Assembly: GCA_002382325.1 (NCBI GenBank)
Contig: DGAG01000012.1
Coordinates: 124,001 to 188,000 of the forward strand
Source: Epsilonproteobacteria bacterium UBA4036
Lineage (GTDB): Bacteria > Campylobacterota > Campylobacteria > Campylobacterales > Arcobacteraceae
DNA: 64,000 nucleotides
Reading direction: 5' to 3'
Below the pieces are notes generated by a model. That model had not been told where the DNA came from and ran no database searches. It saw nothing but the letters and a program-made list of their open reading frames with translations. The position numbers and the translations under genes are program-made. Positions 42,432 through 52,743 of this stretch are shown here, one piece after another (the stretch's first letter is position 1; every line of letters starts with the position of its first letter).

Positions 42432-44746
42432 TAGTTACACGAACTTGGTTACAAGAATTTATAGATATTTCAAAAACATCAACCGATGAGATTTGCAAAA
42501 CATTAAACTCCATTGGACTTGAAGTTGACAGCGTTTCAAAAATTGCTGTTCCCTCAGGTGTAGTCATTGGAAAAGTCTTAGAAAAAAGCAAACACCCTGA
42601 TGCCGATAAGCTCAATGTTTGTTTGGTTGATATAGGCAATGAAGTCGTACAAATTGTTTGTGGTGCTAAAAATGTGGATGAAGACCAATATGTTCCAGTG
42701 GCAACTGTAGGATGTGATTTGGGCAATGATTTTAAAATCAAACCCGCCAAACTAAGAGGTGTTCCTTCAAATGGAATGATTTGTTCAAGTACAGAAATTG
42801 GTTTACCCAAACTCAATGATGGAATATTGGTTCTGGATAACTCTATTGGTGAATTAGTTTTAGGTAAAGAGCTTAACGCTTACACGGCGTTTAATGATGA
42901 TATTATTGAGATTGACCTTACTGCTAATCGAGGCGATTGTTTAAGTATCAATGGTATCGCCAGAGAGTTATCTACTTGCTATAACTTACCGCTTTTTGAA
43001 GAAGAAAAGAGTTTAAATTATAATGAATTTGGCATTGGTCAAGTACTGGAGATTGAGTGTGCGAGCAATATCGATTCATCATTGATTTTTAAAGCAGCCA
43101 ATTTTGCTTCTTTTAAATTGCCCCTTTTATATAAAATTCGCTTGGCACTGATTGATGCCTACAGCGGCAACGAGATTGAAGATGCCCTAACATATGTGAT
43201 TCATTCTTTAGGGGTTATTTTAAGTGCTTATGCCAAAAAAGATGCTTCAAGTAAAGGGGATTTGGCTCTTTTACATATCAAAAAAGATAAAAATGGTTTT
43301 GATTGTGTTTATGGAAAGGATTATTTAAGCACCGTAGGGGTAAGCGTTGAAAAAACTCAAGCCCAAGACGAGATTTATATTATTCAAGCGTCGTACATTG
43401 AACCGGATTTACTTGCACGTAAAGTCTTTGAAACTAAAATTAAAACGGGCGATATTTATTATAAAAGTTCACGAGGAAGTGAGCCCAATATTAAAGCAGG
43501 TATTGATTATTTTACCACGTTTATCTCAAAGTTTGGTGCACAAATTTATGCAGGGAGTGAAACCTTTGTTGAAGATAAAGAAAAAATAACATTAGATATT
43601 TGCACCAAAAAAGTCAATGCCATTATTGGGCAAAAAACCTCAAAAGCCAAAATCGAAAATATTTTAAATGCCTTAGGTTTTGAAGTCAAAGATGGTGCCA
43701 GTGGAGTATTATCTATTAAAATCCCACTTTTTAGACATGACATTAAAAATATTGCCGATGTAACCGAAGAGATTGTAAGAATAATTGGAATTGATAATAT
43801 CCAATCCAAACCTCTTGCGATTGATGAAGTCAATCGAACCAATAAAGTTTCAAACGATTTAATCAAGAAAAATGTCATCCGTACCAAAGCCATTGTCAAT
43901 GGCTTTTTTGAAACCATTACTTATGTTTTTTCATCCAAAGAGCTTTTGGAAAAATATGGATTTGAAACCGTTGATGATAAAAAAGATATTTTAAATCCCA
44001 TTACACAAGAGTTAAATACCTATCGAACAACCTGTTTACTTAACTTAGCACAAGCGTGTTCAAACAACTTCAAACTGGGCTTTAAAAAAGTGGCATTGTT
44101 TGAAATAGGAACCGTCTTTAATACACACCGTAATGAGTTTAAAAAGGTCTCTTTTATCTACAGTGGAGATAAAGAATCCGAAGATGTTGGCAATCATGGA
44201 AAACCACAAAACATTACTTTTTTTGAATTTGCACAAAAAGTATTAAACTGTGTAGGACAATTTGAAATCCAGCCCATGAGCAGCATACCAAATGATTTTA
44301 TTCACCCTTATCAAAGTGGTGTTATCATCATGAACAATAAAGAAGTGGGATACATTTCAAAAATGCATCCCAGTGTTGCAGCCGATTTTGATTTGCCCGA
44401 TACGTTTATTGCACAAATTGATTTTGATGCCATAGAAAACAACCTAAAAAAAGCCAGTGCCTACTCTAAGTTTCAAGCATCAAAGCGAGATTTAAGTATT
44501 ATTGCACCCAAAAGCTTGGCATTTAAAGCCATTAAAACTGTGATTAATAACATTAACAATGAGACCATTAAACAGTTTAATTTAGTGGACATCTACAGCG
44601 ATGAAAAATTGGGTGACAACCAGAGTTTAACGATCCGATTTGTGCTTCAAAGCGAACACAAAACCATGGAAGAAGAAGATATTACAAATACAATGAACCA
44701 AATTTTAGAAGAGTTACAATCACAACTTTCTGTGGGTTTAAGATAA
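42428..44746 (+). CDS. pheT: phenylalanyl-tRNA synthetase beta subunit
   Basis: 772 residues, full length. Order: N-terminal domain, OB-fold tRNA-binding domain (about 40-150, GVVIGKVLEKSKHPDADKL), B3/4 editing domain, B5 domain, catalytic-like core and C-terminal FDX-ACB anticodon-binding domain (about 680-772, SKFQASKRDLSII). Forms the alpha2-beta2 enzyme with PheS, whose gene it overlaps by 4 bases. aroA follows after 9 bases. Confidence 0.95.
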   Translation: MIVTRTWLQEFIDISKTSTDEICKTLNSIGLEVDSVSKIAVPSGVVIGKVLEKSKHPDADKLNVCLVDIGNEVVQIVCGAKNVDEDQYVPVATVGCDLGNDFKIKPAKLRGVPSNGMICSSTEIGLPKLNDGILVLDNSIGELVLGKELNAYTAFNDDIIEIDLTANRGDCLSINGIARELSTCYNLPLFEEEKSLNYNEFGIGQVLEIECASNIDSSLIFKAANFASFKLPLLYKIRLALIDAYSGNEIEDALTYVIHSLGVILSAYAKKDASSKGDLALLHIKKDKNGFDCVYGKDYLSTVGVSVEKTQAQDEIYIIQASYIEPDLLARKVFETKIKTGDIYYKSSRGSEPNIKAGIDYFTTFISKFGAQIYAGSETFVEDKEKITLDICTKKVNAIIGQKTSKAKIENILNALGFEVKDGASGVLSIKIPLFRHDIKNIADVTEEIVRIIGIDNIQSKPLAIDEVNRTNKVSNDLIKKNVIRTKAIVNGFFETITYVFSSKELLEKYGFETVDDKKDILNPITQELNTYRTTCLLNLAQACSNNFKLGFKKVALFEIGTVFNTHRNEFKKVSFIYSGDKESEDVGNHGKPQNITFFEFAQKVLNCVGQFEIQPMSSIPNDFIHPYQSGVIIMNNKEVGYISKMHPSVAADFDLPDTFIAQIDFDAIENNLKKASAYSKFQASKRDLSIIAPKSLAFKAIKTVINNINNETIKQFNLVDIYSDEKLGDNQSLTIRFVLQSEHKTMEEEDITNTMNQILEELQSQLSVGLR

Positions 44747-44755
44747 AGGTCAAAG

Positions 44756-46024
44756 ATGTTAATCGAAAAAGTAGTTAAGCCATTTAATGTTGTCATAGAC
44801 AATATCGCAAGTGATAAATCCATTTCACATCGTTGTGCCATGTTTTCACTCTTAAGTGATAAAACATCGCATATTAAAAACTTTTTAACAGCCGAAGATA
44901 CCTTAAATACGTTAAGTATTGTCGAACAATTAGGAGCAACCATTACGCGTGATGGAGGAGATGTTACCATTACACCAAAAGCCACACTGGTTGAACCTAA
45001 AAATGTATTGGATTGTGGGAACTCGGGAACAGCGATGAGACTGTTTTGTGGTTTCTTATCTTCTGTTGAGGGAGCATTTGTTTTAGTGGGTGATAAATAT
45101 TTACACGAAAGACCCATGAAACGAGTGGCAGATCCTTTAAGAAGCATTGGAGCACATATTGATGGAAGAGAAGAGGGAAATAAAGCCCCTTTATTTATTC
45201 GTGGGGCAAAATTAAATGCCTTTACCTATGTTTCACCCATTGATTCAGCGCAAGTAAAATCAGCCATGATTCTTGCAGCGCTTAGAGCCAATGGGGTATC
45301 AAAATACAAAGAAAACGAACTCACACGAGACCATACTGAACGAATGTTAAAAGGAATGGGTGCGAAGGTGCAAACCAATAACGAAGGATTTATTGAAATT
45401 GAACCTTTGAAAACTGCTTTAAAGCCTCTTAATATTACGGTTCCAACTGATCCGTCTTCGGGATTTTTCTTTGCCGTTGCGGCGGCTATTACACCTAATT
45501 CAAGTGTTACTATTAAAAATGTAACACTCAATCCAACTCGTATTGAAGCGTATAAAGTGTTACAACGAATGGGTGCTGATGTTCAATTTAATCAAAAAGA
45601 AGATATCTATGAGCCTATTGGTGATATTGTAGTTTCGCATAAAGAACTCAACGGCGTTGTTGTAGAAGAAAATATTTCATGGTTAATTGATGAACTGCCT
45701 GCTTTAAGTATTGCTATGTCATTAGCCAAAGGAAAATCACTTGTTAAAAATGCCAAAGAACTCAGAGTCAAAGAGAGTGATCGAATTGTCTCTGTGGTTA
45801 ATAACTTAAAATTATGCGGTGTTACTTACACTGAATTTGAAGATGGCTATGAAATTGTGGGGGGAAGCTTACACAAAGCTACGATTAACTCACATGGAGA
45901 TCATCGAATTGCGATGAGTTTTGCTGTTGCAGGACTTCATTGCGGTATGACTATTGAAGATACGGAATGTATTTTAACCTCCTTTCCAAACTTTGCAGAA
46001 ATTTTATCTACCCTAAGAGTATAA
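44756..46024 (+). CDS. aroA: 3-phosphoshikimate 1-carboxyvinyltransferase (EPSP synthase)
   Basis: 422 residues. Shikimate-pathway enzyme joining PEP and shikimate-3-phosphate. DKSISHRCAMFS near the N-terminus, LDCGNSGTAMRLF, RDHTERMLKGMG, the central DPSSGFFFAVAAAI, and LRVKESDRI and GDHRIAMSFAVAG near the C-terminus. It sits between pheT and ispH, the known Campylobacter order. Gaps are 9 and 1 bases. Confidence 0.96.
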   Translation: MLIEKVVKPFNVVIDNIASDKSISHRCAMFSLLSDKTSHIKNFLTAEDTLNTLSIVEQLGATITRDGGDVTITPKATLVEPKNVLDCGNSGTAMRLFCGFLSSVEGAFVLVGDKYLHERPMKRVADPLRSIGAHIDGREEGNKAPLFIRGAKLNAFTYVSPIDSAQVKSAMILAALRANGVSKYKENELTRDHTERMLKGMGAKVQTNNEGFIEIEPLKTALKPLNITVPTDPSSGFFFAVAAAITPNSSVTIKNVTLNPTRIEAYKVLQRMGADVQFNQKEDIYEPIGDIVVSHKELNGVVVEENISWLIDELPALSIAMSLAKGKSLVKNAKELRVKESDRIVSVVNNLKLCGVTYTEFEDGYEIVGGSLHKATINSHGDHRIAMSFAVAGLHCGMTIEDTECILTSFPNFAEILSTLRV

Positions 46025-46025
46025 A

Positions 46026-46853
46026 ATGAAAGTTAAATTGGCTTCCAGTTACGGGTTTTGTTTCGGAGTAAAACGCGCCATTAAAATCGCAGAAACGTAT
46101 GAAAACTCTTCAACTATGGGGCCACTTATTCATAATCAAAATGAAATCAGTCGTTTAAAAAATGACTACAATGTTGGTTTATATAACGATTTACACGAAG
46201 TAAAAGAGCATGATACGGTTATTATTAGAACGCATGGTATCCCTAAAAATGATCTGAAACTACTCAAACAAAAAGATGCCAAAGTCATCAATGCCACCTG
46301 CCCTTTTGTGACTACGCCTCAACAAATTGTCAAAAAAATGTCAGCAGAACAATACTCAGTTTTAATTTTTGGGGATGAAGAGCATCCTGAAGTTAAAGGG
46401 GTTAAATCGTATGCCAGTGACGATGTACACGTTATTGAAGAGTTAAGTGCTTTGGATACTATTCATTTTAAATACGATAAAATTGCTACCGTTGCCCAAA
46501 CCACGAAAAAAAAAGAGACCTATTTACAAATTGTTAATGCCTTGATTTTAAAAAACAAAGAAGTCCGAGTGTTTAACACCATTTGTGATGCTACTTTTGA
46601 AAATCAAGATGCCGCACGAGAACTCTCTAAAGAGGTGGATGTTATGATCGTAATTGGAGGAAAAAACTCTTCAAATACGAAACAGCTTCACTCTATTTGC
46701 TTAGAAAACTGCACCGACAGTTATTTAATTGAAAATAAAAATGAACTCAATGCCCAATGGTTTGAAAACAAAAACCTATGTGGTATCACCGCAGGAGCCT
46801 CAACTCCGGATTGGATAATTCAAGAAGTCGTCAACGAAATTCAAGCTTTGTAA
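46026..46853 (+). CDS. ispH: 4-hydroxy-3-methylbut-2-enyl diphosphate reductase
   Basis: 275 residues. Last step of the MEP isoprenoid pathway. The three cluster cysteines are in GFCFGVKRA (C12), NATCPFVTTPQ and NTICDATFENQDA. GITAGASTPDWII is the C-terminal signature. It starts one base after aroA. The gap to rpsA holds a promoter. Confidence 0.96.
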   Translation: MKVKLASSYGFCFGVKRAIKIAETYENSSTMGPLIHNQNEISRLKNDYNVGLYNDLHEVKEHDTVIIRTHGIPKNDLKLLKQKDAKVINATCPFVTTPQQIVKKMSAEQYSVLIFGDEEHPEVKGVKSYASDDVHVIEELSALDTIHFKYDKIATVAQTTKKKETYLQIVNALILKNKEVRVFNTICDATFENQDAARELSKEVDVMIVIGGKNSSNTKQLHSICLENCTDSYLIENKNELNAQWFENKNLCGITAGASTPDWIIQEVVNEIQAL

Positions 46854-46877
46854 TTATTTCTTTAAGAAACTTTTGGC

Positions 46878-46883
46878 TATAAT
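46878..46883 (+). promoter_or_regulatory. rpsA promoter -10
   Basis: TATAAT in CTTTTGGCTATAATCTACGG, 40 bases before the rpsA ATG. It gives the ribosomal protein gene its own start within the run. Confidence 0.7.
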
Positions 46884-46922
46884 CTACGGATTTAATAAAT
46901 AACGGTTATATGAAGGAAAAAT

Positions 46923-48575
46923 ATGGGTATCGAAGATATTGAACTTGGTGAAGACTTTGACTTTGAGCAAATGCTTAATGAGTCTTTAGAAAATAGCGAA
47001 AATAACTCTGTAGTTGATGGTGTAATTATTGAAATTACTGGTGAAAATGTACTTGTTGATGTAGGACAAAAAGTAGAAGGTCGACTTCCAATTTCTGAAA
47101 TCACAGTTAATGGTGAAGTAAAGTATAAAGCAGGTGATGTTATTCCTGTTATGCTTACGGGTAATCGAGGGGAAAGACCTTCTATTTCTCACAGAAAAGT
47201 GTTACAAAAAACAAAATTCGATGAATTTGTAAAAAAACACGGTGACAATGTAGAAGATGTTACCATTGAAGGTAAAATTACTTCTGTCAAAAAACGAGGT
47301 GGTTTTATTGTTGAAGACGAAGATGGTTGTGAATATTTTATGCCAATGGCACAATCGTATTTAAAAACAGTTGGAGCAATTGGTAAAAAAATCAAAGCAA
47401 AAGTTTTGAAAATCAATGAAGCCCAAAACTCAATTATCATCTCAAGAAAAAAATTGATTGAAGACGGTAAACAAGAGAAAGATTCAAAAGTTACAGAAAT
47501 TTTAGAGAAAAAAGAGCCTGTAAATGGAATCATTAAAAAAATCACTTCGTATGGAATGTTTGTCGATTTAGATGGTATTGACGGGTTAGTTAATTACAAC
47601 GAAATTTCATACAAAGGGCCTGTAAATCCTGCGAATTACTACAATGAAGGTGACGAAGTTACTGTTGTTGTTTTATCGTACGATAAAGTCAAACAACACT
47701 TATCACTTTCAATCAAAGCAGCCTTACCTAATCCTTGGGAAGAGATTAAAGATGAATTGGATGTAGGTGATGCTATTACGGTAACTGTATCTAATTTTGA
47801 GTCTTATGGGGCATTTGTAGATTTAGGCAATGACATTGAAGGTCTTTTACACGTCTCTGAAATTTCTTGGAACAAAAATCTTAAAAATCCAAAAGATATG
47901 TTGACGTTGGGTGAAGAGATTAATGTTGAAGTCATTGAACTTAATGTTGAGAAAAAAAGATTACGAGTCTCTTTAAAAAATCTTCAAGAAAAACCCTTTA
48001 CAAAATTCACAAAAGAGCACAATGTAGGTGATATTGTCAAAGGAAAAGTAGCCACTATTACTGACTTTGGTGCTTTTATTACTATTGGTGATGTTGATGG
48101 ATTATTACACAATGAAGAGGCTTCTTGGGATTCTAATGCCAAATGCAAATCATTGTTTAAAAAAGGGGATGAAGTCGAAGCAAAAATCATTAAAATTGAT
48201 AAAGAAAAAGAGAATATTTCTCTCTCAATTAAAGAGATTTCTGACTCCCCTGCAAAAGCATTTGAAAAAACTCACAACGTGGGAGACATTGTTAAAGGTA
48301 CCATTAAAGACAACAAAGAGTTTGGTCTTTTTATAAAACTTGAAGACAATTTAGATGGCTTAATCCGAAAAGAAGATTTTGGTCCATTAAAAGAAGAAGA
48401 TATTAAAATTGGTGATGAAATTGAAGCCGTTGTGGTCAACATTGATACAAAGAAAAACAGAGTACGATTATCAATTCGACGACTTGAAGTGCAAAGAGAA
48501 AGAGAAACATTAAAAGCAGTCAACGATGATTCTTCTATGACACTGGGCGATATTATAAAAGACCAAATTAAATAA
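46923..48575 (+). CDS. rpsA: 30S ribosomal protein S1
   Basis: 550 residues with six S1-type OB-fold repeats. Recurrent signatures are VDVGQKVEGRLPISEI, SYGMFVDLDGIDGLVN, SYGAFVDLGNDIEGLLHVSEI, DFGAFITIGDVDGLLH and EFGLFIKLEDNLDGLI. Binds mRNA on the 30S subunit and helps initiation. An AAGGAAAA site precedes the ATG. serA follows after 17 bases. Strongly charged and lysine-rich, normal for S1. Confidence 0.96.
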   Translation: MGIEDIELGEDFDFEQMLNESLENSENNSVVDGVIIEITGENVLVDVGQKVEGRLPISEITVNGEVKYKAGDVIPVMLTGNRGERPSISHRKVLQKTKFDEFVKKHGDNVEDVTIEGKITSVKKRGGFIVEDEDGCEYFMPMAQSYLKTVGAIGKKIKAKVLKINEAQNSIIISRKKLIEDGKQEKDSKVTEILEKKEPVNGIIKKITSYGMFVDLDGIDGLVNYNEISYKGPVNPANYYNEGDEVTVVVLSYDKVKQHLSLSIKAALPNPWEEIKDELDVGDAITVTVSNFESYGAFVDLGNDIEGLLHVSEISWNKNLKNPKDMLTLGEEINVEVIELNVEKKRLRVSLKNLQEKPFTKFTKEHNVGDIVKGKVATITDFGAFITIGDVDGLLHNEEASWDSNAKCKSLFKKGDEVEAKIIKIDKEKENISLSIKEISDSPAKAFEKTHNVGDIVKGTIKDNKEFGLFIKLEDNLDGLIRKEDFGPLKEEDIKIGDEIEAVVVNIDTKKNRVRLSIRRLEVQRERETLKAVNDDSSMTLGDIIKDQIK

Positions 48576-48592
48576 TTCAAGGATTTTACTAA

Positions 48593-50176
48593 ATGAGTAA
48601 GCATACAATTGTAGTTTGTGACCATATCCATGAGGCCGGATTGGACATATTAAAAACTACTGAAGATATTAATTATGTCTATGCAGCGGACATAAATAAA
48701 ACTGAACTCTTAGATGTGATTAAAAATGCGGACGTTGCTATTACAAGAAGTTCAACCGATGTAGATGAAAAATTTTTAAACGCTGCTACGAATTTAAAAG
48801 CCATTATCCGAGCAGGAGTTGGTTATGACAATGTTGATATGGAAGGATGCAGCAAACGAGGTATCATCGCCATGAACATTCCAACGGCTAATACCATTGC
48901 GGCGGTTGAACTTACGATGGCACACATGCTTTCTTGTATGAGAAAATTTCCATATGCGCACAATCAATTAAAAAATGAGCGTGTATGGAAACGAGAAGAT
49001 TGGTATGGGAATGAACTGTTTGGCAAAAAATTAGGTGTCATTGGTTTTGGTAATATCGGTCATCGAGTAGCCCTTAGAGCTAAAGCTTTTGAGATGGATG
49101 TCATCACTTATGATCCCTATATTCCTTCAACAAAAGCCACTGATTTGGGAATTAAATACACCACTAATTTTAATGACATTTTAGCGTGTAATATCATTAC
49201 CATTCATACGCCCAAAAATCAAGAAACCATCGATATGATTGGTTTTGATGAAATTGCTAAAATGAAAGAGGGTGTGATTTTAATCAACTGTGCAAGAGGT
49301 GGTTTATACAATGAAGAGGCTTTAGTAGAAAATCTAAAGTCCGGAAAAATTGCGATGGCAGGAATCGACGTATTTAAAAAAGAGCCTGCGACTTCTAATC
49401 CTATTTTAGATTTACCCAATGTAACCGTTACTGCACATTTGGGAGCAAACACCAAAGAGTCTCAAAAAGAGATTGCCATTCAAGCAGCACGAAATGCCAT
49501 TGAATCAGCACGAGGAATTGCGTATCCAAATGCGTTAAATTTACCTATTGATGAGAGTAAAATTCCATCGTTTGTTAAACCTTATATTGAATTGACACAA
49601 AAAATGGCATTTTTATGCGCTCAAAGTGATAAAAGTGCTATTCGATCAATTTCAGTTTGCGCTCAAGGTGAAATCAAAGAGTACTTAGACTCATTAAGTA
49701 CCTTTGCCACAGTGGGAGCTTTATCCGTAAGTGCGGGTGATGAAATCAACTATATCAATGCTAAGTTTTGGGCAGAAGATAAAGGAATTACCTTTGATAC
49801 GTGCGAAATTCCACACAACAGTGGGTACAGTAACAAAGTAACCGTTAAAATTACCACACAAAAAGGGGTTAACACGATTTCTGGTACCGTTTTTGATGAA
49901 AATGTACAACGAATCGTTGAAATCAACGGTTTTGCTTTTGATATTGCCCCTAAAGGAAATATGATTTTATTACGCAATTCAGATGTTCCTGGTGTGATTG
50001 GTGACATAGGTAAAATTTTAGGGGACAACAATATTAATATTGCTGACTTTAGGCTCTCACGAGGTAAAGATTCAGCCTTAGCGGTTATTTTAGTCGATAA
50101 TAACATTACCCACGATATATTAAAAAAACTCGAAAGCTTGGAGGCTGCTATTTCGGTCTCTTATGCTGAAATTTAA
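48593..50176 (+). CDS. serA: D-3-phosphoglycerate dehydrogenase
   Basis: 527 residues, the long SerA type. Catalyses the first step of serine synthesis. Substrate domain with AIIRAGVGYDNVD, NAD domain with GVIGFGNIGHRVALRAKAF, catalytic arginine in NCARGGLYNEEAL and histidine in TAHLGANTKESQ. An intervening domain and C-terminal ACT domain (DVPGVIGDIGKILGDNNINI) suggest serine feedback control. efp starts 9 bases after the stop. Confidence 0.96.
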   Translation: MSKHTIVVCDHIHEAGLDILKTTEDINYVYAADINKTELLDVIKNADVAITRSSTDVDEKFLNAATNLKAIIRAGVGYDNVDMEGCSKRGIIAMNIPTANTIAAVELTMAHMLSCMRKFPYAHNQLKNERVWKREDWYGNELFGKKLGVIGFGNIGHRVALRAKAFEMDVITYDPYIPSTKATDLGIKYTTNFNDILACNIITIHTPKNQETIDMIGFDEIAKMKEGVILINCARGGLYNEEALVENLKSGKIAMAGIDVFKKEPATSNPILDLPNVTVTAHLGANTKESQKEIAIQAARNAIESARGIAYPNALNLPIDESKIPSFVKPYIELTQKMAFLCAQSDKSAIRSISVCAQGEIKEYLDSLSTFATVGALSVSAGDEINYINAKFWAEDKGITFDTCEIPHNSGYSNKVTVKITTQKGVNTISGTVFDENVQRIVEINGFAFDIAPKGNMILLRNSDVPGVIGDIGKILGDNNINIADFRLSRGKDSALAVILVDNNITHDILKKLESLEAAISVSYAEI

Positions 50177-50185
50177 GGATAACGA

Positions 50186-50746
50186 ATGGCAATTGGAATG
50201 AGTGAATTAAAAAAAGGATTGAAAATCGAAATCGATGGAATTCCTTATAAAATTACTGAGTATCAACATGTAAAACCAGGTAAAGGTGCTGCGTTTGTAC
50301 GATGTAAAATTAAGTCGTTTATCAATGGAAAAGTCATTGAGAAAACGTTCCATGCAGGAGATAAATGTGAATCTCCCAATTTACAACAAAAACAGATGCA
50401 GTTTCTATACGACGATGGAGAATTGCTTCAATTTATGGATACCACAACGTATGAACAAGAGGGACTTACTTATGAGCAAGTAGGAGATGCCTTTGATTGG
50501 ATTATTGATGGAATGAACGTAGATATGATGTACTTTAACGGGAAAGCCATCACCGTAGAGCCTCCTATGACAGTTGAATTGAAAATCGTAGAAACACCAC
50601 CAAACTTTAAAGGTGACTCTCAAGGGGGCAGAAAACCTGCTACTTTAGAATCAGGTGCTGTGGTGCAAATCCCTTTTCATATTGTAGAAGGTGATATCAT
50701 CAAAGTGGATACGAGAACGGGTGAATACCTAGAAAAAGTAAAATAA
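50186..50746 (+). CDS. efp: elongation factor P
   Basis: 186 residues, normal three-domain EF-P. It rescues ribosomes stalled at polyproline. The tip lysine is K33 in VKPGKGAAF, so lysine-type modification (EpmA/EpmB) is possible; the modifying genes are not in the window. The C-terminal DTRTGEYLEKVK is typical. Last gene of the pheS run, followed by a strong hairpin. Confidence 0.96.
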   Translation: MAIGMSELKKGLKIEIDGIPYKITEYQHVKPGKGAAFVRCKIKSFINGKVIEKTFHAGDKCESPNLQQKQMQFLYDDGELLQFMDTTTYEQEGLTYEQVGDAFDWIIDGMNVDMMYFNGKAITVEPPMTVELKIVETPPNFKGDSQGGRKPATLESGAVVQIPFHIVEGDIIKVDTRTGEYLEKVK

Positions 50747-50755
50747 AAAGGCAAA

Positions 50756-50790
50756 GCAATATCGCAGAAACTCTGCGATATTGCTCCTTT
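50756..50790. terminator. terminator after efp
   Basis: A perfect 13-bp GC-containing stem (50756-50768 with 50772-50784), loop AAC, then CCTTTT. It separates efp from the convergent ribD. The remaining 150 bases to ribD hold only short inverted CTGAC/GTCAG repeats and no gene. Confidence 0.85.
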
Positions 50791-50937
50791 TCATTCAGTC
50801 ACTGACTACAGTCAGCTCCTTCAATCAAAGAATCACTCTCTTGGTTTCTCCAACAAATCTTTACCTTTCAAAAAATTTCACAATTTAAGAATTGGCGATT
50901 TTAAATAATCACATATCATAAATAAAAATATGACTTT

Positions 50938-51942
50938 TTATTTTCTTTTTAAGAAAATGATTTTTTCCTCTCCTATATAATTCTCATGCACGATTTCAAA
51001 ATCAATATTTAACTCATTTAACGCATTGATTCCATTACGTATTTTAGGACTAACAAGTAAAATGAAGTAATCAATTTTCTCTTTTAACGCATTCATTAAA
51101 TGATAAATTCCCTCAACCATTACAAATTTATAGTCTAAAAGTTTAAACAAATCATCACTTATGATAACTTCTCTGTTGGGTATTTTAAAAAGAGGAATAG
51201 TGTTATCAAAGATTTTATTTTTGCTGTAAATGAAAATATTGGGTGCTCGTCCTGCAACATATCGGGCATCCAATGTGGGTTTATCAACTCGAACGGTGTT
51301 TCCACCAATAAGCAATACATCAATTTTGTCTCTTAATGCGTGAACATAGGCTTTGGCTTGATTGGAAGAAATTTGTCCATCTATTGAACCATTTAATGTT
51401 TGTGCCATTTTATAAAAAATAAATGTCCCTTTGGACCATTGAATAAAAGGGTATAAAAGCTCATACGCTTCTTTTTGCATACACCCTAAGCTTACATCAA
51501 TGTTTTCTGACTTGAGTGTTTCTATCCCACCTTTTGCGATATTATTTATATCTTTATGTGCTATAACCACCTTTTTGGGTTTAAGCCGTTTTAATAAATG
51601 AGCACATGATGGCGTTTTTCCTATATGATTACATGGTTCAAGAGTAACATAAATAGTACAATCCTGAAAAAAATTATTGTGATTGTTTATTAAATACTCA
51701 TGAATCTTAAAAGAATCAGAGATCGCTTTAATACAATCATTGGGATGTTTTTTTAGAAAAGCTGCTTTGAGTGCATTGACTTCAGCATGAGGTTTTCCGG
51801 CTTCTTTATGGGCTTCAATGGCAAGCAGTTCACCCTTTTTGACAACGACACAACCAACTGCGGGATTAGGATAGGTTAAAAGTTGATATTTCCATGCTTC
51901 ATCAATGGCTAACTTCATGTAAAAGTTATCATTGATTTGCAT
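50938..51942 (-). CDS. ribD: bifunctional riboflavin biosynthesis protein RibD
   Basis: 334 residues, a little short. N-terminal deaminase with zinc ligands HAEVNAL and LEPCNHIGKTPSC; C-terminal NADPH-dependent reductase with MAQTLNGSIDGQIS and LIGGNTVRVDKPTLDAR. Performs the second and third steps of riboflavin synthesis. The reductase end is somewhat eroded compared with longer RibD, but key segments remain. Last gene of the long minus-strand run, 7 bases after rimP. Confidence 0.92.
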   Translation of the reverse strand: MQINDNFYMKLAIDEAWKYQLLTYPNPAVGCVVVKKGELLAIEAHKEAGKPHAEVNALKAAFLKKHPNDCIKAISDSFKIHEYLINNHNNFFQDCTIYVTLEPCNHIGKTPSCAHLLKRLKPKKVVIAHKDINNIAKGGIETLKSENIDVSLGCMQKEAYELLYPFIQWSKGTFIFYKMAQTLNGSIDGQISSNQAKAYVHALRDKIDVLLIGGNTVRVDKPTLDARYVAGRAPNIFIYSKNKIFDNTIPLFKIPNREVIISDDLFKLLDYKFVMVEGIYHLMNALKEKIDYFILLVSPKIRNGINALNELNIDFEIVHENYIGEEKIIFLKRK

Positions 51943-51949
51943 TTAGTGT

Positions 51950-52378
51950 TTACCACTCATAATACGTAGATGCCAATGAGATTTCATCGTAAGAGATAAT
52001 CTCTTCTCCGTGTTCAGTTTGTAGAACAATTTCATTGTCATCTGCACGAAGTAATTTCCCTTCTAAGATATTTTTCTCAAAATCTTTGATTCGTATGTTC
52101 TCATTTATTGACGCTTTAAAATGTGCAGATTTTTTGAGTTTTCTTTCAATTCCTGGAGAGCTGACTTCCAAATTGTATTTTCCACTTAATGGCTCATGCA
52201 CATCCAATAAAGGAGAAATTTGTCGTGAAACTTCGGCACATTTATCCAAAGAAATACCCTCGCTTGAGGTAATATAAACTCGGTAAATATTGTTATCATT
52301 CTCTTTTAAATTAACAATATCATACAAACTTACACCACACCCTTCAACAGCGATTTGAATCGATTCTTCTAAGGTCAT
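51950..52378 (-). CDS. rimP: ribosome maturation factor RimP
   Basis: 142 residues, standard length. Aids 30S maturation. Recognised from VYITSSEGISLDKCAEVSRQ and LDVHEPLSGKYNLEVSSPG, the best-kept part of the family, followed by the SH3-like C-terminal domain. It overlaps rbfA by 4 bases. Position after infB-rbfA is as in Campylobacter. Confidence 0.93.
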   Translation of the reverse strand: MTLEESIQIAVEGCGVSLYDIVNLKENDNNIYRVYITSSEGISLDKCAEVSRQISPLLDVHEPLSGKYNLEVSSPGIERKLKKSAHFKASINENIRIKDFEKNILEGKLLRADDNEIVLQTEHGEEIISYDEISLASTYYEW

Positions 52379-52734
52379 TTCTCTTCCTTTTTATGTTGTG
52401 CAATTTGGGCAAATAAGTCTTCGATATTTTTGCTGTTTTCTAAAGAATCATCTGCTACAAATTTAAAATTGGGGCACTTATACCAACCTGTACTTGCCAA
52501 TACATATGATTTAATTCGTCCCGATGCTTTAAACAGCAATGTGTCAATAATTTTTAATTCATCTTGATTATAATCGCTGCCATCAAAATAAACGATGGCA
52601 TCGTATTTCCCATTTTTACAATTAATTGCTGTAATGGGCAATGAGTTAATTCGGCTGTCATTTAATGTTGCTAATGCTTCTGGCACTAACTCCATTAAAA
52701 GAGATTCCGTTCGTTGTAGATTGATACTTTTCAT
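52375..52734 (-). CDS. rbfA: ribosome-binding factor A
   Basis: 119 residues, single KH-type domain. Binds immature 30S subunits and helps 16S 5'-end processing. N-terminal NLQRTESLLMELVPEALATL and ASGRIKSYVLASTGWYKCPNFKF fit the family. It starts 9 bases after infB and overlaps rimP. Confidence 0.9.
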   Translation of the reverse strand: MKSINLQRTESLLMELVPEALATLNDSRINSLPITAINCKNGKYDAIVYFDGSDYNQDELKIIDTLLFKASGRIKSYVLASTGWYKCPNFKFVADDSLENSKNIEDLFAQIAQHKKEEK

Positions 52735-52743
52735 GGATACACA

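Noticed and set aside
43546..50106. Long antisense open frames opposite pheT, aroA, rpsA and serA (for example 44647-45147 minus)
   Set aside because: They lie wholly within well-identified genes on the other strand, have no ribosome-binding sites or family similarity, and are expected by chance.
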